From Kouleothrix aurantiaca (GTDB lineage Bacteria > Chloroflexota > Chloroflexia > Chloroflexales > Roseiflexaceae): a stretch of DNA of 13,294 bases. The position numbers and the translations under genes are program-made. The notes beneath the pieces are model-generated. The model saw only the letters and a program-made list of their open reading frames with translations. It did no database searches and was not told the origin of the DNA. The stretch spans positions 1-13,294 of the forward strand of contig LJCR01000024.1 in the NCBI GenBank assembly GCA_001399705.1. The letters are read 5' to 3'. Shown one piece after another: positions 6,194 through 13,294 of this stretch (position 1 is the stretch's first letter; the number at the start of each line of letters is the position of its first letter).

Positions 6194-6375
6194 TCTGAAC
6201 CCCCTTCATCAGGGTTGGCCTGCTTGTCTTCGTACCACTTCAGCATCGTTTCAAGTTCTTGGGTCGCCCCGTCGAACGCCGCAAGCTGAAGCCGAAACTG
6301 AAGTTCGCACGCGGCGCGATCTTCCTTTAGGGCTTCCAGACGGTCTTTAATATCCGCAATCACTGTCTCAAACAT
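6190..6375 (-). CDS. Small coiled-coil protein upstream of holin
   Basis: The 61-residue product is highly charged and helical, with heptad-like spacing of hydrophobic residues over about residues 5-50 and an acidic end (PDEGGSE). There is no membrane segment or known motif. Genes of this type often sit between tail fibre and holin in siphophages, with functions unknown (tail-tip accessory, chaperone or lysis regulator). It starts 3 bases after the tail fibre stop and overlaps the holin-like gene by four bases (ATGA), so it is clearly part of the operon. Confidence 0.7.
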   Translation of the reverse strand: MFETVIADIKDRLEALKEDRAACELQFRLQLAAFDGATQELETMLKWYEDKQANPDEGGSE

Positions 6376-6378
6376 TCT

Positions 6379-7137
6379 TTATATCCATTGGATCATCAGC
6401 GCGACCTTGTAGGTCAAAGAGCCGAGGGTGCGCTGTATTTCAATTTGTCCATTCGCAAGCACGCGAAACTGCGCGACATTTGTACCGCCGTCACTGTAGA
6501 GCGCGCCTGTGCCACCCAGCGCGATGGCAGAACCCCCAGCATTCGCAACCTGAACAATACCGCTTGACGTGCGAACGATGCTCCACAACTGCACGCCATA
6601 GAGCACGTCGCCCGCTCCATTCGGAATAATGACTTGGGTTGTACCATCCAGACCGTCGTATTCGTACATCAGCCAGCGACCGAGCGTACCGACAAGGTGC
6701 ATTTTCCCCTGCGGGCTGCTTGTACCTGAAGCAATGCTCCCGTCGTTTGTGATACGAAAGCGCTCTGTTGCGGTGCTACTGGAAGCGGCAAACGTGAAGT
6801 AGGAAAGATTATCCTGAGAGATTTGCAGGTTGCCACCGGCACGAGTGTTGAGTTGTTGCCAGCCAGTGCCATCGAAGTAGCGATTGGTCGAGAAGAAGAT
6901 GTATGAACTGCCACTGAGGTCTAGCCCCTGAAAATTCGCGTACTGGTTCGTGGCATCGCCAATCCGTAATCCCTTGCCGTTTGTACCTGACGTAGGGGGG
7001 AGATTCATGCGGTCGTCAAGAGTGACTGCACCATCCAAGCCCTTTAAGTAGCGCAGTTGGTCACGGATGTGGGTGTTCATCATCGACGCTGTGACGACTT
7101 CACCAATTGACCATGTTCGCGGTGTAGACCAGGCCAT
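6379..7137 (-). CDS. Tail fibre-like / receptor-binding protein
   Basis: The N-terminus (residues 3-30, with WSTPRTWSIGEVVTASMMN followed by HIRDQL) matches a segment common at the start of phage tail fibre and minor tail proteins (tW..GevvtA..mN.hiRDql). The rest of the 252 residues is rich in Gly, Thr, Ser and Asn and predicted to be beta-structured, with a repeated pattern around RFRITNDGSIASGT and QFRVLANGQIEIQ of the kind seen in fibre repeats. It probably forms a trimeric fibre or tip that contacts the host surface. AGGAG lies 5 bases upstream of the ATG. There is no separate chaperone gene and no C-terminal autocleavage motif that I recognise. It follows the hub-like gene after 8 bases. 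Confidence 0.75.
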   Translation of the reverse strand: MAWSTPRTWSIGEVVTASMMNTHIRDQLRYLKGLDGAVTLDDRMNLPPTSGTNGKGLRIGDATNQYANFQGLDLSGSSYIFFSTNRYFDGTGWQQLNTRAGGNLQISQDNLSYFTFAASSSTATERFRITNDGSIASGTSSPQGKMHLVGTLGRWLMYEYDGLDGTTQVIIPNGAGDVLYGVQLWSIVRTSSGIVQVANAGGSAIALGGTGALYSDGGTNVAQFRVLANGQIEIQRTLGSLTYKVALMIQWI

Positions 7138-7145
7138 AAGAACTC

Positions 7146-8375
7146 CTAGAATGCAGGTACAGTCGTTGAGTCGAGAACTGAGTAGGTTGTGTCGTCAAGC
7201 AACCACCAGCCATGTGCGGTCGCCTCCGAGAGTTGCCATTTCGTCTGCCAGCGCAGGTATGAGGCGGTGATATTCGGGATGCGGTGTTCGACCGCTTCTA
7301 TCCAACATTCTCTTGAAAGGACGGTGCTGCCGCTTGGAGGTGGCCGACGCTTGACGGTGATGCGGTTGCTTATCGTTCGACCAAGCATCTGTGGCCAGAG
7401 TGAATCTGATACACCACCCTCAAGGGTGATATTGTCAAAGCGCAGTGTCGGGTCTTTGTACTGAGACAGAAGCCAGTCGGCCATGCCTTTTGCTTCGTTG
7501 TCTGGGGTGTTTCCACCAAAGGGTGATGCATCACCAAGCACCAACCCACTGCGCACCAGCGTGCGCTTAAAGTACATGCCTTTACTTTCGGCATCTTCCG
7601 ATATCTGCTCGGTGCCGCCCTCTGCCGTGACGTGAATATCGTTCCAAATCTGCGCATCGTCATATGCTGGTTGCAACGACTGATACGGGAGTTCGCCACT
7701 GGCATCGCCAAACGTGCCTTGCGAGGTTGTGGATGTGCTTGTCTTCAGGCGATAGTGGCGTCCCTGGAAAGTCGCCCGTCCTTGCCCGTCGATAAAGAAC
7801 AAGCCGCCTTCAGCAGTCACTATGTCTTGAAGGTGAGTGAGCGCCGACTTATTCGTGAGCGTTTGGCCACCGATAAACGCCTGTCCAGCCCCAACGTTGC
7901 GATCAGCACTCGGCCAGCCAGTTGCGTTTAATATGGTCGTCACGGCATAGTTCGAAAACTCTGCGCCGAATATGCCCGTGAGTGTGTAGAGATTGAAGAA
8001 CTTAAACCCATCGACACAGCGGATTGCGATCTCAGAGTTCTGATTACTTGTTTCCCAGGCGGGAGGCCATTCTTCAACAAAGCCAGTGAACAGGTAGTAG
8101 GTGACACTGTTCCACACCGCTTTAATTCGTACACGCCGCATTGGAGTGACATACGGGTAGTGTGGGCTGTAGATGTACGTCGGGTCGTAGCGACGATCGC
8201 GATTGTCTAAAACGATCGTCGCTTCACCCGCCTCAATACTCGTGAGCACGTTCTGTCGACCCATCCGAATACTTGGGATTGATTTCACGTAGGCGGTGAC
8301 ATCGGTGTAAACCGGGATTAATGTGAAGGGGTCTGGTTGAAACTGGATTTCAACGGTGATAGTCGGGTATCCCAT
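7146..8375 (-). CDS. Hub-like tail protein (distal tail/tail-associated region)
   Basis: This 409-residue protein lies directly after the tape measure, where siphophages encode distal tail and hub proteins. The N-terminal third has DVTAYVKSI, MGRQN, AGEATIVLDNRDRRYDP (about residues 49-65) and a beta-rich continuation, a pattern I know from uncharacterised tail proteins of phages of Gram-positive and Chloroflexota-like hosts. The middle contains a probable hub fold (FSNYAVTTILNATGWP, HLQDIVTAEGGLFFIDGQGR, about 140-220), and the C-terminus is Trp-rich. It likely forms the platform at the tail tip on which the fibre is mounted. The start overlaps the tape measure stop by one base (TAATG), so translation is coupled. 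Confidence 0.75.
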   Translation of the reverse strand: MGYPTITVEIQFQPDPFTLIPVYTDVTAYVKSIPSIRMGRQNVLTSIEAGEATIVLDNRDRRYDPTYIYSPHYPYVTPMRRVRIKAVWNSVTYYLFTGFVEEWPPAWETSNQNSEIAIRCVDGFKFFNLYTLTGIFGAEFSNYAVTTILNATGWPSADRNVGAGQAFIGGQTLTNKSALTHLQDIVTAEGGLFFIDGQGRATFQGRHYRLKTSTSTTSQGTFGDASGELPYQSLQPAYDDAQIWNDIHVTAEGGTEQISEDAESKGMYFKRTLVRSGLVLGDASPFGGNTPDNEAKGMADWLLSQYKDPTLRFDNITLEGGVSDSLWPQMLGRTISNRITVKRRPPPSGSTVLSRECWIEAVEHRIPNITASYLRWQTKWQLSEATAHGWWLLDDTTYSVLDSTTVPAF

Positions 8376-10093
8376 TACGCCAACCCCACACTTCCATTGC
8401 GCTGTTTGGATGCAAGTAACTGTTCGCGAATAGTCTGTGCCAGATCGCGCTCGGAGATAACCGAACCAGCTACGTTAATCACTACAGTGCTGCCACCCCC
8501 AGCACCAGCAGGAACGATAGTGCCGCTGACCGAGGGCACAAACGTCTCGCGGCCAAGCTCGCCTACGGTATATGCTTGTCCAGCGACGACTTGCCCGCCG
8601 AGTGCACGGCCAGGCAGGGTAATACCTAGGGCTGAGAGCGTGGCGGTGCCACCAGGAATGATGCTGGCAAGGTTTCCAAGGAACCATCCGGTAAAGCTAG
8701 TCCAGCCGTTCGAGATGCCTTGCCGCAACCCATCAAGGAATGATGCGCCCATATCAACAAAGCCGTTGAAGGCATTCTTCACGTCGTTGATTGCGTTTGG
8801 TATACCAGTTGTAAAGAAGCCAACAACCCCCTCAAAGATTGGTTTGGCAGTGTCTTCCCAGAAGTTTGTGAGTGTGGTGCGAATGCCACCCCAATCACTG
8901 TCCCAGGCTTTCACCAGCAGGGCTACGGCTGCGCCAATTGCGACGATGGGAATGACGATTGGTGCAAGTGCCAGCATGGTTGAGAGTGCCGCAGCACCAG
9001 CCGCAGCAGCCCAGGCAATGAAGGCAGGGATGACAACTGCCCCAAACACCACGGCAAGACCAGCAAGAATGGGTTTGAGATTGTCTTTGATGAAGCCAGC
9101 AACCTCCCCACCCTTCTCAAGAAAGGTTGAGACGACGGGCTGTAATGCCTTCCACCCAGCAATCATGCCAGGAATGCCAGTGTTTGCCAGCCAGTCGATC
9201 GCCTTGCCCAGACCATTCGCAATAACACCAGCAATCTTTTCAATCGTCTTCTTCGTCTCAGGTTTGTTCAGGAACTCAAGGAAGACAGCCAGTTTGTCTT
9301 TCACCACTTCGAAGATTGGCGCACCGAGTGTGCGAATGGTGCCGTCTTTCCAGTCTTGGAGATTCGACAACATTCCTTCGAACGTCTTCGACTGCTTGTC
9401 CATCAAACCGCCATACTTGTTCTTCATGGCGTTCATCAGGATGCCAGTCGCCTTGTCCATCTCCGCTTGGCTGTTGATGATGAGTGCGCCACCCTTATCG
9501 AAGGACAGACCCATCTCGGTCAACTGCTGTTTGGTAACGATGCCCAGTTCTTGAAAGCGGGAAATGACTTCGCCGGTTGAACCTGCTGAGAACTTGCCGA
9601 GGTAGGTGGACATCTCATCGAAGCCAATCCCGACCCCACTCGCCGCATCACCAGCAATGCGCTGGATTTCACCCGCCGAGAAACCAAACCGATCTTTCGC
9701 GTTCTCGGCGTGCAAACCAAAGTTGGTAAGGATCTGGTCTGCCTTCACCACGTCAGGCAGTTCGAACGGTGTTTCTGCACCGAACTGGGCCAGTTCAGCC
9801 ATGCGCTGCTTGGCGGCTTCGGAAGAACCCAGGAGCGTGGTGAACTGGTTGTTGTAGCGTTCGAACTCTCCGTTGCCCGCCAGCATCGCCCCAGCAACGC
9901 CTTTGATGGAACTTCCGATCGCACTCACGCCGTTCAGGATTGCGCCGCCCGTCGCGAACGAGAAGGCGTTACTCAGGAAGCCACCAGCCCGACTCCCGAA
10001 GCTCTTGGATTCGCTCTCAACTTTGTTCAAACCCGACTGGAAACCACTGGCATCCAGACCGAGCTTGGCGGTAAGGGTTGCGATAACACTCAT
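8375..10093 (-). CDS. Tape measure protein
   Basis: The 572-residue protein sets tail length and helps DNA pass into the cell. The start (LTAKLGLDASGFQSGLNKVE, residues 7-26) is the typical tape measure opening, followed by a helical body with ETPFELPDV (107-115), a long hydrophobic stretch (about 341-395) and the common C-terminal motif GELGRETFVPSVSGTIVPAG (511-530). Length is modest; at the rule of thumb of 0.15 nm per residue the tail would be near 86 nm. The ATG overlaps the stop of the tail chaperone extension as ATGA, the usual chaperone-to-tape-measure junction. The long plus-strand frame opposite this gene is a shadow. Confidence 0.93.
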   Translation of the reverse strand: MSVIATLTAKLGLDASGFQSGLNKVESESKSFGSRAGGFLSNAFSFATGGAILNGVSAIGSSIKGVAGAMLAGNGEFERYNNQFTTLLGSSEAAKQRMAELAQFGAETPFELPDVVKADQILTNFGLHAENAKDRFGFSAGEIQRIAGDAASGVGIGFDEMSTYLGKFSAGSTGEVISRFQELGIVTKQQLTEMGLSFDKGGALIINSQAEMDKATGILMNAMKNKYGGLMDKQSKTFEGMLSNLQDWKDGTIRTLGAPIFEVVKDKLAVFLEFLNKPETKKTIEKIAGVIANGLGKAIDWLANTGIPGMIAGWKALQPVVSTFLEKGGEVAGFIKDNLKPILAGLAVVFGAVVIPAFIAWAAAAGAAALSTMLALAPIVIPIVAIGAAVALLVKAWDSDWGGIRTTLTNFWEDTAKPIFEGVVGFFTTGIPNAINDVKNAFNGFVDMGASFLDGLRQGISNGWTSFTGWFLGNLASIIPGGTATLSALGITLPGRALGGQVVAGQAYTVGELGRETFVPSVSGTIVPAGAGGGSTVVINVAGSVISERDLAQTIREQLLASKQRNGSVGLA

Positions 10094-10784
10094 GGGGTGC
10101 GTTCATCCGTGCCGCTGTATGCAGCATTCAGCATTTCGACAAGGGAAAGCTGGTCTTGCCAGGTCTGTTGCTTGGGAGGCTCGAAGTTGGGGATGAAGTC
10201 AGCAGGGGTGTATGGTTGCTGCTGTTCGCTGCGGTGGACGTTCGCAATCACCGAGGAAATGATTGCCGCTGGAAGGTCTGCCCGATCTTGCCCGAAGGGT
10301 TCGATCTGACTGTAGGCAATCCACTCTGCAAACTCGTGACTGTCCATCCGGTACTGAAGCTCACGGACGGTGCAGCCAAGCGCCAGGGCTAGACGGAACC
10401 AGAATCGTCGCTCTGGTCGCTCGCGGAGTTTTTTGTCAGTTCCTCCACGTCGGCTTGCGTGACGCCTGAGAGCCGCTGGGCAACGTCCATCACTCGCCGC
10501 AGTGCGTTGGCAGATTTCTTACCCAGCACTTGAATATCCGCCAGCGTGAAGAGGTTTTCGCCGTCTTCGCCCACCATGGTCATTGCCGCAAGGCGTGCAG
10601 TAAAATTGGCGTACAAGTCCTGCGCGCCCTTGCCGTTCATTTCCAGCATCCAGGCTTCCAGGCTGTCTCGCTCGGAGCCATTCAGGGCGCGTACATACAC
10701 TTCGCCACCCCATTCCGGCACCGCAACACGCTCGCGGGGCAAGTCAAGGGCTTGGAGAATATCAGCACGAGAAAGAAGTGCCAT
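10090..10784 (-). CDS. Tail assembly chaperone GT fusion by -1 frameshift
   Basis: A -1 slip at the A AAA AAC site (10434 to 10428, minus strand) joins the first 119 residues of the G protein to 112 residues encoded in the other frame up to a stop at 10090, giving about 231 residues. The extension reads RFWFRLALALGCTVRELQ, then MDSHEFAEWIAY and IEPFG, and later PADFIP, which are hallmarks of the T domain of siphophage chaperones. As in lambda gpG/gpGT, the short form coats the tape measure and the rarer long form recruits tail tube subunits (established for lambda). Without the slip the T region would need to start at ATG 10347, losing its conserved first part, so the frameshift reading is preferred. 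Confidence 0.85.
10389..10784 (-). CDS. Tail assembly chaperone G (unshifted product)
   Basis: This is the zero-frame product, 131 residues, mostly helical with an acidic end (DQSDDSGSV). It begins with LSRADILQALDLPRERVAVPEWGGEVYVRALNGSERD, a pattern (here shown only in part: EVYVRALNGSERD) typical of small chaperones located between the major tail protein and the tape measure. Its position, length and overlap with a T-like frame identify it. It would bind the tape measure during tail assembly and be absent from the finished virion. Spacing to the major tail protein gene is 12 bases, with AAAGGTGA upstream of the ATG as ribosome binding site. Confidence 0.85.
   Translation of the reverse strand: MALLSRADILQALDLPRERVAVPEWGGEVYVRALNGSERDSLEAWMLEMNGKGAQDLYANFTARLAAMTMVGEDGENLFTLADIQVLGKKSANALRRVMDVAQRLSGVTQADVEELTKNSASDQSDDSGSV
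10428..10434 (-). promoter_or_regulatory. Programmed -1 ribosomal frameshift site A AAA AAC
   Basis: On the minus strand the bases A-AAA-AAC occur exactly in the heptamer phase needed (X XXY YYZ), with AAA as codon 118 and AAC as codon 119 of the G protein. Slipping one base back continues in the T frame, which stays open for 112 codons and encodes conserved tail chaperone sequence from the slip point onward. A downstream stem or pseudoknot was not worked out. Confidence 0.88.
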
Positions 10785-10796
10785 GTGGTGTCACCT

Positions 10797-11234
10797 TTAC
10801 GCCAGCGTTGGCTGACCCGTAATCATCAGGCTGATCGACGCCGACAGTTGACCATTGACGGGCGCTTTGGACTGGAACTTCGACACAAAGGCCGAGAATG
10901 TCCAGGTGGTCGATGAGCCATCAGGGAAGACAATCTTGAAGTTGCGCTTCGTGCGGTTCACCATGTCTTTAACCAGACCGGCGCTGTACGAATGCGTGGA
11001 GGCGGTCGGCTGGAAGTTAATGTCGAACGTCACTTCACCACCATCCAGCAAGCCGCCGATGCGCTCTTTCCAGCCAGCAGTGGACGAGTGGTTCGTGACA
11101 TCAATCATTTCCAGCGACAGCGACGGACCAGAAATATTCTGGACTTCAGCGATCGTGGTGAACACTTCGCCGCCACCACCATCACCAATCTTGAGCAAGG
11201 TGCCGAATGCGTTTACGGCAGCAGAAACAGGCAT
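10797..11234 (-). CDS. Major tail protein (tail tube)
   Basis: The 145-residue protein is beta-rich and lies directly before the tail chaperones, the standard place of the tail tube gene. Characteristic segments are FTTIAEVQNISGPSLSLE, IDVTNHSS, GWKERIGGLLDGGEVTFDI (about residues 54-72) and a C-terminal WTFSAFVSKFQ with SASISLMITGQP, which match the tube proteins of many siphophages. Hexamers would stack to form the tail tube. No extra Ig-like domain is present, so it is a minimal form. AGGAG lies 6 bases upstream of the ATG, the strongest ribosome binding site of the operon, as expected for an abundant virion protein. Confidence 0.9.
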   Translation of the reverse strand: MPVSAAVNAFGTLLKIGDGGGGEVFTTIAEVQNISGPSLSLEMIDVTNHSSTAGWKERIGGLLDGGEVTFDINFQPTASTHSYSAGLVKDMVNRTKRNFKIVFPDGSSTTWTFSAFVSKFQSKAPVNGQLSASISLMITGQPTLA

Positions 11235-11254
11235 TTCGTTCTCCTAGTACTATG

Positions 11255-11614
11255 TTATGGAAGGGTGATAACAGCCCACTTCACATCCGAGTGCGAGGCT
11301 TCAAGGTAGATCTTGCCATCGGTCTGTCGCCAACCGCCGACCTGGAATGGACCAAAGACGGCATGGTCGCCCGCGCCGAGCGAGTAGGTGGTGATGTCAC
11401 CCGTGCGGCCATTCAGTGCAACGCTGGTCAGGGTGACAGTACGGGTAGACACACCACTGTTCCAGGCAATCACCAGATCGTTGCCGCTGGCGACAAACTG
11501 TTCCTTGTTCGTGGCGTCTGCCGAGGTAAACACGATGTCGGCACTATCAGCCACAAGGGGCAGGCTCGGCAGGGAGCCAAGTGGAGTGGTTTTTGTCAGG
11601 GTTTGACGAGCCAT
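11255..11614 (-). CDS. Beta-rich structural protein of unknown role
   Basis: The 119-residue product is rich in Thr, Val, Ala and Gly with alternating hydrophobic residues (STRTVTLTSVALNGRTGDIT, VFGPFQVGGW, IYLEASHSDVKWAVITLP), suggesting a small beta sandwich. I recall similar uncharacterised proteins in prophages, but no function. Its place between head-tail joining genes and the major tail protein suits a decoration, head-tail or tail-surface protein. The ATG overlaps the stop of the zinc-finger gene by one base (TGATG), and the next gene starts 20 bases later. Confidence 0.75.
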   Translation of the reverse strand: MARQTLTKTTPLGSLPSLPLVADSADIVFTSADATNKEQFVASGNDLVIAWNSGVSTRTVTLTSVALNGRTGDITTYSLGAGDHAVFGPFQVGGWRQTDGKIYLEASHSDVKWAVITLP

Positions 11615-11817
11615 CAGGCGTTCTCCTGTTCCTCTTTAACCACCTCGGCAAACACCTCCGTGGTCTTAGGTTCAATAACGGGTTTGGGTTGAGGTGGATT
11701 GTGATTGTCACGGATGTGCTGCACCATTTCAGCCTCGTCCAGCGTGTCGAACACACATTGGTCGCATTCGTAATGAGGGAGGCCGCGCCAATCGTTCGTG
11801 GTGTATGTTGGGGTCAT
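11614..11817 (-). CDS. Tiny C2H2 zinc-finger protein in the structural operon
   Basis: The 67-residue protein contains C18-x2-C21-x12-H34-x4-H39 (YECDQCVFDTLDEAEMVQHI in part), a proper C2H2 finger spacing, followed by a Pro-rich, then acidic tail. It probably binds one zinc ion. Single fingers of this type occur in small phage proteins whose role is unknown; DNA binding, protein binding or assembly are all possible. AGGAA lies 6 bases before the ATG, within the end of the preceding gene, and the stop overlaps the next start, so it is genuinely part of the operon and not a chance frame. Confidence 0.75.
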   Translation of the reverse strand: MTPTYTTNDWRGLPHYECDQCVFDTLDEAEMVQHIRDNHNPPQPKPVIEPKTTEVFAEVVKEEQENA

Positions 11818-11820
11818 GCG

Positions 11821-12210
11821 TTATTCCTCGTGGCCAATGATGAAGTCGATTGAAACGCGCCAGATCCGCGTGTTCGGGTCATAGAAGTCGCGATCGGACT
11901 GGGAAAGGCTTGACCCGACTGGCACATCGCCCATTGTTCCCTTAAAGCCATCCAGCGCGGCGCGGAGTTGTGCCGCAACGTTCTTCGCCGCAAGATACGT
12001 CTTCGCGTAACAATCGAACTGGAAGCGCGGGAAGGCTAATCCTGATGGGCCACTCTGTGACTGCACGCGCTGGGAACTGATGCGCTGGTAGGTGAGAGCG
12101 GGGTAGGTGACGTTTTCGGGCAGGCGCAGCGGGTAGATGCGTGTACCAATCAGCGAACTCAAACCAGCGTATGATGTCAGGTAGGCAACCAGCCCTTCCT
12201 CAATTATCAT
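11821..12210 (-). CDS. Tail terminator/completion protein, DUF3168-like
   Basis: The 129-residue protein begins with IIEEGLVAYLTSYAGLSSLIGTRIYPLRLPENVTYPALTYQRIS in essence (key pieces: L-x-x-L-I-G-x-R-I-Y-P, P-E-N, Y-P-A-L-T-Y), the recognisable pattern of DUF3168 proteins, which cap the tail tube and join it to the head (gpU-like). The middle has FQFDCYAKTY and the end IWRVSIDFIIGHEE, again typical. Length is normal. It overlaps the upstream HK97-gp10-like gene by four bases (ATGA), so the two are probably translated in a coupled fashion. Confidence 0.85.
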   Translation of the reverse strand: MIIEEGLVAYLTSYAGLSSLIGTRIYPLRLPENVTYPALTYQRISSQRVQSQSGPSGLAFPRFQFDCYAKTYLAAKNVAAQLRAALDGFKGTMGDVPVGSSLSQSDRDFYDPNTRIWRVSIDFIIGHEE

Positions 12211-12572
12211 TTCACGCGCTCCAAGGCTCGTCCAATTGCACTACTGACATCTTCAAGTGCCCGTGGTCCATCTTCGTCCATGGTTGGTCGCATAAATGGC
12301 TGTGCTGCCATGTCGTGGGTTCCGAACTCGTTCGCTTCAGCGTGGTCGGTTCCAGCTTGGATGAGGACTTCAGCCGTGTCGCCGTGCGTGGTTATCTCGA
12401 TACCAAGCGAGTCGCGAAGTTCACCACTATCAACTGCCACACGGCGCTGCATTCCACGAAGCAACCGATCTGCGCCTGGGCCAAGCATTTCAGCGAGTTT
12501 CTCGTTGTTCGTTTGGTCTATCAGGTTGGCAATAGCCTGCTGAAACTCGTCCAGACCATCAAGTGACATCAT
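12207..12572 (-). CDS. HK97-gp10-like head-tail/neck protein
   Basis: The 121-residue protein shows the HK97 gp10 family pattern: a helical N-terminus with LDGLDEFQQAI, then VAVDSGELRDSLGIEI (about residues 45-60), ANEFGTHDMAAQPFMRPTM (80-98) and a C-terminal helix. Members act at the head-tail joint in tail completion. Two adjacent ATG codons (12572 and 12569) are possible starts; the first gives a four-base ATGA overlap with the preceding gene, a junction style seen repeatedly in this operon, and is listed. The protein differs by only one residue between the two choices. Confidence 0.88.
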   Translation of the reverse strand: MMSLDGLDEFQQAIANLIDQTNNEKLAEMLGPGADRLLRGMQRRVAVDSGELRDSLGIEITTHGDTAEVLIQAGTDHAEANEFGTHDMAAQPFMRPTMDEDGPRALEDVSSAIGRALERVK

Positions 12573-12967
12573 GCGGGTGAACCTGGGATGTAGTCGGTGT
12601 CGAGGACAATATGCACAGGGATGAGGGCTTTGGCGGACAACACTTCGCTGATGTGGATTGGACCAGCATTGGTGAGCGTACCCGCGAGGTCAATAATCCG
12701 ATCGCCCTTTTGCACATCGGCGTCGTGCGCGACTGCAAGGCTGTAGACCGTCTGGTACGTCTCGCCGCGATCGGGCGACACAATCTTCTGGCGCTCAGAG
12801 ACAATGCCGCAGGGAACGTTAGTCGCGACTGTATACCAATCGTCGAGCACCTCGCCTGTGGTGTCTCGTGATACTCGCGAACGCTGAATGGTGCAGGTAG
12901 ATGTGAGGTACAGCCGAGCGTTCGAGCGCATTGCGGCAATGGTTTTAGCGTCAACCCCACGGGTCAT
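12569..12967 (-). CDS. Head closure / head-tail joining protein
   Basis: The 132-residue protein has the layout of head closure proteins (SPP1 gp16-like, including families such as DUF6093): CTIQRSRVSRDTTGEVLDDW (about residues 25-44), a beta-rich middle with VPCGIVSERQ and VAHDADVQKGDRIIDLAG (78-95), and an end with HIVLDTDYI. Such proteins form a ring under the connector and hold DNA until the tail attaches. The exact family is uncertain without a search. It overlaps the upstream gene by four bases (ATGA). A competing frame at 12559-12960 is a shadow with Arg/Cys/Ser-rich random composition. Confidence 0.8.
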   Translation of the reverse strand: MTRGVDAKTIAAMRSNARLYLTSTCTIQRSRVSRDTTGEVLDDWYTVATNVPCGIVSERQKIVSPDRGETYQTVYSLAVAHDADVQKGDRIIDLAGTLTNAGPIHISEVLSAKALIPVHIVLDTDYIPGSPA

Positions 12968-13294
12968 TGCAGGATACCCCCAAGCGAACCACCACCCGCC
13001 GCGCCGAGGTGCAAGCCGAGGTCGTCGACGAAGCTGGTCTGTCGGCCTGCGTACAGAATGCCACCCTGGTCGATGTTGCCCGCTTCCATTTGCGCCATGC
13101 GGAGATCGTCGCTCAGGTCGTTCACCATTTGCTGCCAGTATTTGGCACGCTCAAGCAACTGGACGCTGGTGCCTTGACTGCTGAAGCTCGACTGTTTGGC
13201 ATACCGGCGATGCAGCAACCGTGCGAGGGTTACAGCGGTGGTCAGGTTGCGCACCTTCTGTGTGTCGGTTGAGGTGGTCGCGGTGTATTGCGCC
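12964..13294 (-). CDS. Head-tail connector-region protein, partial at window edge
   Basis: Only the C-terminal part is inside the window: about 109 codons from the right edge to the TGA at 12964-12966. The frame remains open to the edge, and the residues before the GTG at 13254 (QYTATTSTDTQK) fit the following TTAVTLARLLHRRYAKQSSF, so the real start is most likely outside the window. The sequence is helical with RAKYWQQMVNDLSDDLRMAQ and a Gly-rich end (GAAGGGSLGGILQ). Position just before the head closure gene suggests an adaptor or connector protein, but no family is recognised with confidence. Confidence 0.7.
   Translation of the reverse strand, partial: AQYTATTSTDTQKVRNLTTAVTLARLLHRRYAKQSSFSSQGTSVQLLERAKYWQQMVNDLSDDLRMAQMEAGNIDQGGILYAGRQTSFVDDLGLHLGAAGGGSLGGILQ

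Noticed and set aside
8337..9554. Long plus-strand open frame (405 codons) opposite the tape measure gene
   Set aside because: It is rich in Pro, Ala, Ser and Arg with no recognisable domain and mirrors the reading frame of a well-supported tape measure gene; it is a composition shadow.
10090..10347. Independent 85-aa gene for the chaperone T region
   Set aside because: Conserved T sequence extends upstream of ATG 10347 to the slippery site, so expression by -1 frameshift explains it better.
12559..12960. Alternative minus-strand frame overlapping the head closure gene
   Set aside because: The translation is rich in Arg, Cys, Pro and Ser without motifs, whereas the 12569-12967 frame has typical head closure features and ATGA junctions.
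1..13294. CRISPR arrays, tRNA genes, insertion sequences and long direct repeats
   Set aside because: None was seen on reading either strand; no cloverleaf, regularly spaced repeats or transposase-like protein is present.

Overview
The window is the head-tail joining, tail and lysis part of a tailed phage or prophage with siphovirus gene order, read on the minus strand from 13294 down to the amidase gene ending at 1453. A strong rho-independent terminator at 1419-1445 closes the late operon. No integrase, capsid, terminase, tRNA or attachment site is visible, so it cannot be decided from this window whether it is an integrated prophage. The phage backbone is about 55% G+C by eye. The host cannot be named from the sequence; several structural proteins feel like those of Chloroflexota prophages (for example Herpetosiphon-like genomes), but that is only an impression.

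Backbone, in order of transcription: C-terminal part of a connector-like protein (12964-13294), head closure (12569-12967), HK97-gp10-like (12207-12572), DUF3168-like tail terminator (11821-12210), a tiny C2H2 zinc-finger protein (11614-11817), a beta-rich protein (11255-11614), major tail protein (10797-11234), tail assembly chaperone G (10389-10784) with a -1 frameshifted GT form (to 10090), tape measure (8375-10093), hub-like tail protein (7146-8375), tail fibre-like protein (6379-7137), then the lysis module: small coiled protein (6190-6375), holin-like membrane protein (5858-6193), coiled-coil protein with a C-terminal membrane anchor (5470-5889), and the amidase endolysin (1453-2187). 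Most junctions are 1-4 base overlaps or short gaps.

The lysis module is split by a 3.3-kb cassette on the opposite strand (about 2188-5469), fitted tightly between the anchored coiled-coil gene and the amidase. It encodes a pentapeptide-repeat/TIR protein with an intact candidate NADase glutamate, a Gp37/Gp68-family protein with the CX6CX2C three-Cys motif, its usual companion TcmP, and a 63-residue protein of unknown function. Parts of the cassette are far more A+T-rich than the phage. The reading is that it is cargo, most likely an anti-phage (superinfection-exclusion) module; the combination TIR + three-Cys + TcmP + small protein is the best candidate here for an undescribed system.

Left of the terminator (1-1418) is a second accessory region on the plus strand: a good sigma70-type promoter with an upstream palindrome, an A+T-rich gene for a 221-residue unknown protein, and a short possible helix-turn-helix reading frame that may be a remnant.
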